Below, piece by piece: positions 15,301 through 17,447 of a stretch of 17,447 nucleotides of DNA. The notes under the pieces are model-generated. The model was not told the origin of the DNA. It worked only from the letters and a program-made list of their open reading frames with translations, and ran no database searches. Position 1 is the stretch's first letter; each line of letters starts with the position of its first letter. The DNA is from an uncultured Phascolarctobacterium sp. Its GTDB lineage: Bacteria > Bacillota > Negativicutes > Acidaminococcales > Acidaminococcaceae. The stretch is taken from positions 1 through 17,447 of the forward strand of contig NZ_CALDXR010000026.1 of the NCBI RefSeq assembly GCF_937920985.1, written 5' to 3'. A program made the position numbers and the translations under genes.

Positions 15301-17447
15301 TGTAACAGGTGCAAAAGCAATCAATGCCAACAACAGCAAGGTGGAGATTACTGCAGTTAACGCAACGCTGAATGGTGACGTGACTACAAATAATGCTGTA
15401 ACAATTAAAGCAACGAAGGTTGCGAAGGTAAACGGCGCAGTAAGTGCTGACGGTACAAACAGCAGCGTAAGCATTAACGGCACAGCAAGCGCAGCAATTA
15501 GCGGCGAGGTAACTGCCAATGGCGCAAATGCAGCAGTAACTGTTGATTCCGCAGATACTACTATCGGCAGCGATATCACTGCCAACGGCAAGGGCGCGAA
15601 GGTTACAGCGAAGAACCTCAGCAAGTTGGATGGCAATGTGGCAACAGATGCTGACGGCAGCGTAGAGCTGAACTTCAAAGAGGGCGCAAGCTGGAGCGGT
15701 GACAACAGCGGCAACACAACCATGAGCCTGAGCAAGGGTACCTGGAACGGAGCCAACACCGGCAAGCTGAACGTAACGCTGACTAACGGCACAAGCTGGA
15801 CCGGCGACAGCAGTGGTGCAGGCAGCACGATTAAGCTGGATGCTTCTAGCTGGAGCGGTATGAACAGCGGAGCCAATGCAGATATTACATTGACTAATGG
15901 AGCAAGCTGGAGCAAAGGCAATACTGCAGACGGCGTAACCGTTAAGGCAGATAAAGCAGCCTGGACAGGAGCTAACGGCGGCGCGAATGCGAACATTACG
16001 TTGGGCAACGCTTCTACTTGGACCGGTGCCAATAACGGCGCTAATGCAACGGTTAACTTGACCGACAGCAGCTGGAGCGGTGACAACAGCGGTGCAGGTC
16101 TGAGCCTGACTGCTAACAACAGCAAGTGGAATGGCAATGCTAATGCCGCAGGCAGTGCAGTATTGACAAATGGCAGCATCTGGACAGGTGCAAGCACTAG
16201 TGCAGACTTCAGCCTGACACTGAACGGCAGCACCTGGAACAACAGCGGTGCAAGCAGCCTGAAGAGCTTCAACGCTACTAATGGCGTAGTTGACATGACA
16301 AACGCTGCAGCGAGCGTAACCATCAGCAGCTACAGCGGTGACGCAACTGTCATCTACAAGCATAACAGCAGCAATCCTGGCGAAGTCAACGGCGGTAAAT
16401 TCACTGTCAACAGTGCTAAGAACGGCAGCAAGATTACCATGCTGACGGATAACACCGGCGTAGATACGACAGATGAGGACAAGATTAACGAAGCACTGGA
16501 TGCACTGGCAGGCAAGCTGTTCTACCTGGGAGCAATCGGCGGGGCGGAAAGCAATCTGAACGGCACCGTGAAGATTGCCGAAGGCTTGACAGCAGCTTCT
16601 GTTGCTAAACAGACTGCAGGCATTGTCTATGACAAGACAACCGGTCAGGGCAGTGCGGACCACAAGACCGTAACGCCGGGACCTGTATATCCGACAGAAC
16701 AGGACAGAACAGCCTTTGTAACAAGCATTACCGGCGAGCACTTCACCGATAAGGAATACCGTAAGGCCGGCGTTCTTTCCAACACAGTAGATAACAATAT
16801 CTATAACTTCACGAAAGACGCAACTACGATTACTACCGACAGCAGTGCAGTTACTACAGCCAAAGATACTACCTTGAAGCTGAACAGCCACGATTTGACG
16901 ATTACTGCCAACGGCGGTGATGGTATCGCAACAACCGGCGGTACGCTGACAGTTCAGGATGCAGGCAGCCTGACGGTTAAGGGTGCGAAAGCCATTAACG
17001 CTAACAACAGCAAGGTGGAGATCACTGCAGTCAACGCAACACTGAACGGTGAAGTAAGCACAAATAATGTCATAAATATTAAAGCAACGAAGGCAGCGAA
17101 AGTAAACGGCGCAGTGAGCGCTAACGGTGCAAACAGCAGCGTAAGTATTAATGGCGGCGAAGCTACGACTGTTACAGGTGCAGTAAATGCTGACGGCGCA
17201 AATGCGGCAGTAACGATTGATTCTGCTGATACCACCATTGGCAGCGACATTACTGCTAATGGCAAGGGTGCGAAGGTTACAGTCAAGAACCTCAGCAAGC
17301 TGGACGGAGATGTTACAACAGATGCTGACGGCAGCGTAGAGCTGAACTTCAAGGAAGGCGCAAGCTGGACTGGTGACAACAGCGGCAATACTACCATGAG
17401 CCTGAGCAAGGGTACCTGGAACGGAGCCAACACCGGCAAGCTGAACG
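9350..17447 (+). CDS. Giant secreted repeat protein with N-terminal propeller-like domain (3' end outside window)
   Basis: The frame is open from ATG 9350 to the window end, at least 2699 codons. AAGGAGA (9334-9340) overlaps the receptor stop codon, and the gap is 14 bp, so the genes are co-transcribed. The signal peptide is about 1-28 (KKAAILASVLGGYVFAGSAMA). Residues about 30-460 look like a beta-propeller, with recurring blade-like strands such as HNGYVYTGDYDLGTIAVAKV, GESLLVKGNQLFAVV and LLQYDIQADGSLKF. Residues about 460-790 look like a beta-helix passenger (GKNVTINAGKLNI, NTITINGNLTVKG). From about 790 onward, arrays of W-x-G-x-N-x-G motifs alternate with a conserved module containing GGxFT, DSSG, ALANKLYY, EGLTA and GQG. 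Residues about 1663-2220 form a 558-aa unit repeated in tandem. The overall type resembles autotransporter adhesins, so a C-terminal barrel is expected beyond the window; this cannot be seen. Attachment, cobalamin capture and biofilm roles are all inference. Confidence 0.88.
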   Translation, partial: MRKMSNVKKAAILASVLGGYVFAGSAMAANLLVTVPSNYGSSNMAVITGSRVTDRIDAEPSRAVMTSLNRDPAAYSFVMDGKNKFILRQYTYDTIDLLPMILVDADTDWPKDGYISGTISKGANPHAAAGHNGYVYTGDYDLGTIAVAKVTNNALVEDVSKTRYLLEDINKYCEGDLDVSEGACTHGESLLVKGNQLFAVVSVNATGGNTSYSSGYLLQYDIQADGSLKFVSFTRTGRNTDTVKLNSYNNLLINTAIGGMQNYGYGNNGSNVTIGVLSGGKLNDKNEVNASIVPENIKKFKLDFRDICVWPNGTAYILAYNLDESGRGGSKFNIYKTTVANLNSTTPKDWEIVVQDKTDGGGNTGVKTGWFNKIFAEYYTKRLWGEFGDNIVVYLDGDNNPSYTWSAYNLAGNSDFHTFNSVTQLAGDDVVGGLALLTKSREEGLTTPSATTSTIININANVKTADYQNRITGTTSDTIYSDITPDNSNYTFEGDKTISLSEVAWKKQADLSNNILAAIYAHDGNDITVNAGSNTLQLQVQNSIATPVGVYAGNGKNVTINAGKLNIITIGAVDGNSLNNAIMNDAGKSAASKITVNGDVNISMRGGYGGNGVAVQKTDRWGEASYASDVANTITINGNLTVKGTDSETWGIPINADNVLSRFNNAGILTQVENSRVDVSGTADMDVYGNGITTNAKNSTVSIGGGEINVPKGMNYSYYTLGAYQGTINVNTGKDGATAGNNSVKLGGDIFALSTGAVNVALTTGDSYLRGIVDNGGTVNMWLQNGASWINQANNTRYAQDNEDVGSNGASHISKLTGGSKDAAGVIFQKSGSKDITVDKYSGNTMVIYEHDNSNPENILGGNFTVKTAENGSAVVLRTDSSGVNTSSEATVNKVLDALANKLYYTDYVSGSRNLDGKVQIAEGLTAASAAQYIGNIEYSSTSGQGRLGEKITTLLEVPKGDNVENNKNFLVENDSWHGNNSGDKVNLTLKDKASWTGDNSGSNMVVKASDSTWTGDNKGEGLNVTLNTSSWEGNNEGGTAVIELKNKSNWSGDNSGNNANIVIDDSTWNGENIGKDAIITVRNNGYWNKDVKINNTKLTVDSASYNGHIVSDSNTINVQNSAQWSGNISGKNNIITLQDAKWSGNNSGDNSTINLLNAKWNGNSFGKDTKVAINSGSVWEGYNSGAGFDLKMASGSTWVITADSVVENLSSNLGRAAGTNPTIDMTNSAANATIGNYNGNFTLLYKHDYTNPSQLQGGSFTINKAIDGSTITLLTDSSGIKLNDEDSVNDTLNALANKLYYQEAIEGKQNLSGSVKIVESLTAPEISKQAGSIIYNSTNGQGMLDANSVAPGFTYPKMQDKFVFNTTLTGDYKTDKEYRQHGVLTADNNKYEFPLDPSTSSLHEKTTIVPENGNAISVNHDTTICLGRTYDLYLNAQKAPNIIVSNAKLNIRDAGTVYTGRDEIHTYDYKTRNEYQPGVIVNNGSLKIEGNLEAYGKVDDATPVITINGKDSSVEITKSLSIAAGRVVQYGDKEDFSNKAEVAVLADGGKLLVKSGVNISGSLHATNEGNIELRGGAYMTVMGDLIADKNAKIKLVSNQGIVDLDSNVSTDDTGEVILDFAKSSLLKNKWKGDNNGNTQLVMENGEWRGNNNGNITASLANSSTWSGANTGANATVSLTDSSWSGDNSGVGLSLTANNSKWNGSTNAAGSATLTNGSIWTGASTSADFTLTLNGSTWNNSGASSLKSFTATNGIVDMTNAAASVTIGSYSGDATVIYKHNSSNPGEVNGGKFTVNSAKNGSKITMLTDNTGVDTTDEDKINEALDALAGKLFYLGAIGGAESNLNGTVKIAEGLTAASVAKQTAGIVYDKTTGQGSADHKSVTPGPVYPTEQDRTAFVTSITGEHFTDKEYRKAGVLSNTVDNNIYNFTKDATTITTDSSAITTAKDTTLKLNSHDMTITANSGDGIATTGGKLTVQDAGNFTVTGAKAINANNSKVEITAVNATLNGDVTTNNAVTIKATKVAKVNGAVSADGTNSSVSINGTASAAISGEVTANGANAAVTVDSADTTIGSDITANGKGAKVTAKNLSKLDGNVATDADGSVELNFKEGASWSGDNSGNTTMSLSKGTWNGANTGKLNVTLTNGTSWTGDSSGAGSTIKLDASSWSGMNSGANADITLTNGASWSKGNTADGVTVKADKAAWTGANGGANANITLGNASTWTGANNGANATVNLTDSSWSGDNSGAGLSLTANNSKWNGNANAAGSAVLTNGSIWTGASTSADFSLTLNGSTWNNSGASSLKSFNATNGVVDMTNAAASVTISSYSGDATVIYKHNSSNPGEVNGGKFTVNSAKNGSKITMLTDNTGVDTTDEDKINEALDALAGKLFYLGAIGGAESNLNGTVKIAEGLTAASVAKQTAGIVYDKTTGQGSADHKTVTPGPVYPTEQDRTAFVTSITGEHFTDKEYRKAGVLSNTVDNNIYNFTKDATTITTDSSAVTTAKDTTLKLNSHDLTITANGGDGIATTGGTLTVQDAGSLTVKGAKAINANNSKVEITAVNATLNGEVSTNNVINIKATKAAKVNGAVSANGANSSVSINGGEATTVTGAVNADGANAAVTIDSADTTIGSDITANGKGAKVTVKNLSKLDGDVTTDADGSVELNFKEGASWTGDNSGNTTMSLSKGTWNGANTGKLN
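11770..12200 (+). repeat. Conserved module, copy 1 (most diverged)
   Basis: Within the giant protein, this copy reads SGNTMVIYEHDNSNPE, GGNFTVKTAENGS, LRTDSSGV, VLDALANKLYYTD, NLDGKVQIAEGLTAAS and ends near STSGQG. It aligns with the copies starting at 13019, 14615 and 16289. It follows beta-helix-like sequence rather than a Trp-motif array, so it marks the first appearance of the module. Confidence 0.75.
12269..12950 (+). repeat. Trp-Gly-Asn motif array 1
   Basis: About a dozen degenerate repeats of 16-22 residues of the form (S/T/K)-W-x-G-(D/N)-N-x-G followed by a short alternating hydrophobic strand. Examples are SWHGNNSGDKVNLTL, SWTGDNSGSN, TWTGDNKGEG, NWSGDNSGNN and KWSGNNSGDN. The regular spacing suggests a beta-solenoid with Trp and Asn ladders (inference). 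Codons are AT-rich (AAT, AGT, TTA), unlike the later arrays. Confidence 0.85.
13019..13390 (+). repeat. Conserved module, copy 2
   Basis: It starts IDMTNSAANATIGNYNG and continues YKHDYTNP, GGSFTINKA, LLTDSSGI, LNALANKLYYQE, NLSGSVKIVESLTAPE, STNGQG. It is the same module as the copies at 14615 and 16289 at the protein level, but with very different, AT-rich codons, so it is an older or separately acquired copy. After it the protein continues with a stretch (about 13400-14220) that is only loosely similar to the corresponding part of the 558-aa unit. Confidence 0.8.
14225..14580 (+). repeat. Trp-Gly-Asn motif array 2
   Basis: About seven motifs: KWKGDNNGN, EWRGNNNGN, TWSGANTGAN, SWSGDNSGVG, KWNGSTNAAG, IWTGASTSAD and TWNNSGAS. 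Codon use changes sharply within the array near 14330, from AT-ending (AAT, AGT, TTA) to GC-ending (AAC, AGC, CTG). This change coincides with the start of the 1674-bp repeat. Confidence 0.85.
14336..16009 (+). repeat. 1674-bp in-frame tandem repeat, unit 1
   Basis: Corresponding positions lie exactly 1674 bp apart at several checked points: GCCAAT at 14354 and 16028, GGCATT at 14945 and 16619, GCAAG at 15686 and 17360. There is therefore no net indel across the unit (558 codons). The unit contains the end of Trp array 2, the conserved module (14615-14999), a beta-helix-like segment (about 15035-15680) and the start of array 3. The boundary near 14336 is approximate, since similarity fades into the generic motif. 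Confidence 0.93.
15680..16250 (+). repeat. Trp-Gly-Asn motif array 3
   Basis: About eleven motifs, from SWSGDNSGNT to TWNNSGAS. Its second half corresponds to array 2 and its first half to array 4 (17354 onward) at 1674-bp spacing. The array thus spans the junction between repeat units 1 and 2, as expected if duplication arose by unequal exchange inside Trp-motif DNA. Confidence 0.88.
16010..17447 (+). repeat. 1674-bp tandem repeat, unit 2 (cut by the window end)
   Basis: 1438 bp of the second unit are visible. Identity to unit 1 is patchy: a stretch of about 235 bp (16348-16584 against 14674-14910) is identical or nearly so, while flanking parts carry many synonymous changes and a short amino-acid-level replacement (TASAAISGEV in unit 1, near 15480-15510, against GEATTVTGAV, near 17155-17185). 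More units may follow outside the window. Confidence 0.93.

Noticed and set aside
14546..16891. Reverse-strand open frame of 781 codons (and others at 15280-16323 and 16954-17439)
   Set aside because: They lie antisense to the repeat protein in a region that almost never uses TTA, CTA or TCA codons, so stops are missing on the other strand by codon bias alone. The translations are low-complexity, Ala/Val/Cys- or Leu/Pro-rich and repeat with the 1674-bp period.

Overview
The window suggests a diderm Firmicute of the Negativicutes type (for example a Phascolarctobacterium-, Acidaminococcus- or Selenomonas-like gut bacterium). It carries a PolC-type replicative polymerase, which is a Firmicutes trait, next to a TonB-dependent outer-membrane receptor and a very large secreted adhesin-like protein, which need an outer membrane. 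The genus call is inference; the gene content is read directly.

Left part (1-5482), housekeeping. A 108-bp tandem repeat abuts polC. PolC is intact but lacks the proofreading exonuclease normally inserted in its PHP domain. A DUF3783 gene follows 14 bp later. A new extended -10 promoter then drives yajQ and a DUF1232 (YkvA-like) membrane-protein gene, closed by a strong intrinsic terminator at 5456-5482.

Middle part (5483-6503), a roughly 1-kb regulatory leader. After an AT-rich stretch without genes comes a near-consensus promoter (TTGACT-18-TATAAT with TGn). A cobalamin riboswitch with a clear closing helix (5871-6020) follows, then a 63-codon ORF. Next is a second compact structured element (6324-6388), followed directly by mutually exclusive antiterminator and terminator helices (6393-6462). 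I do not recognise this second element as a known riboswitch class.

Right part (6504-17447), a putative surface-uptake operon. It begins with a TonB-dependent receptor (943 aa) that carries an unusual insertion of about 190 residues after the first barrel strands. After 14 bp comes a secreted protein of at least 2699 residues that runs off the window. It has a signal peptide, an N-terminal region that looks like a beta-propeller, a beta-helix-like stretch, and then long arrays of Trp-Gly-Asn motifs alternating with a conserved module. The last part is a 1674-bp (558-codon) in-frame tandem repeat, with about 1.9 copies visible.

Working model (inference): the cobalamin riboswitch points to corrinoid uptake. 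The receptor plus a surface propeller resembles in outline the BtuB/BtuG pair of Bacteroides, but here the propeller is fused to a long repeat stalk, and a second RNA switch adds another input to the control.
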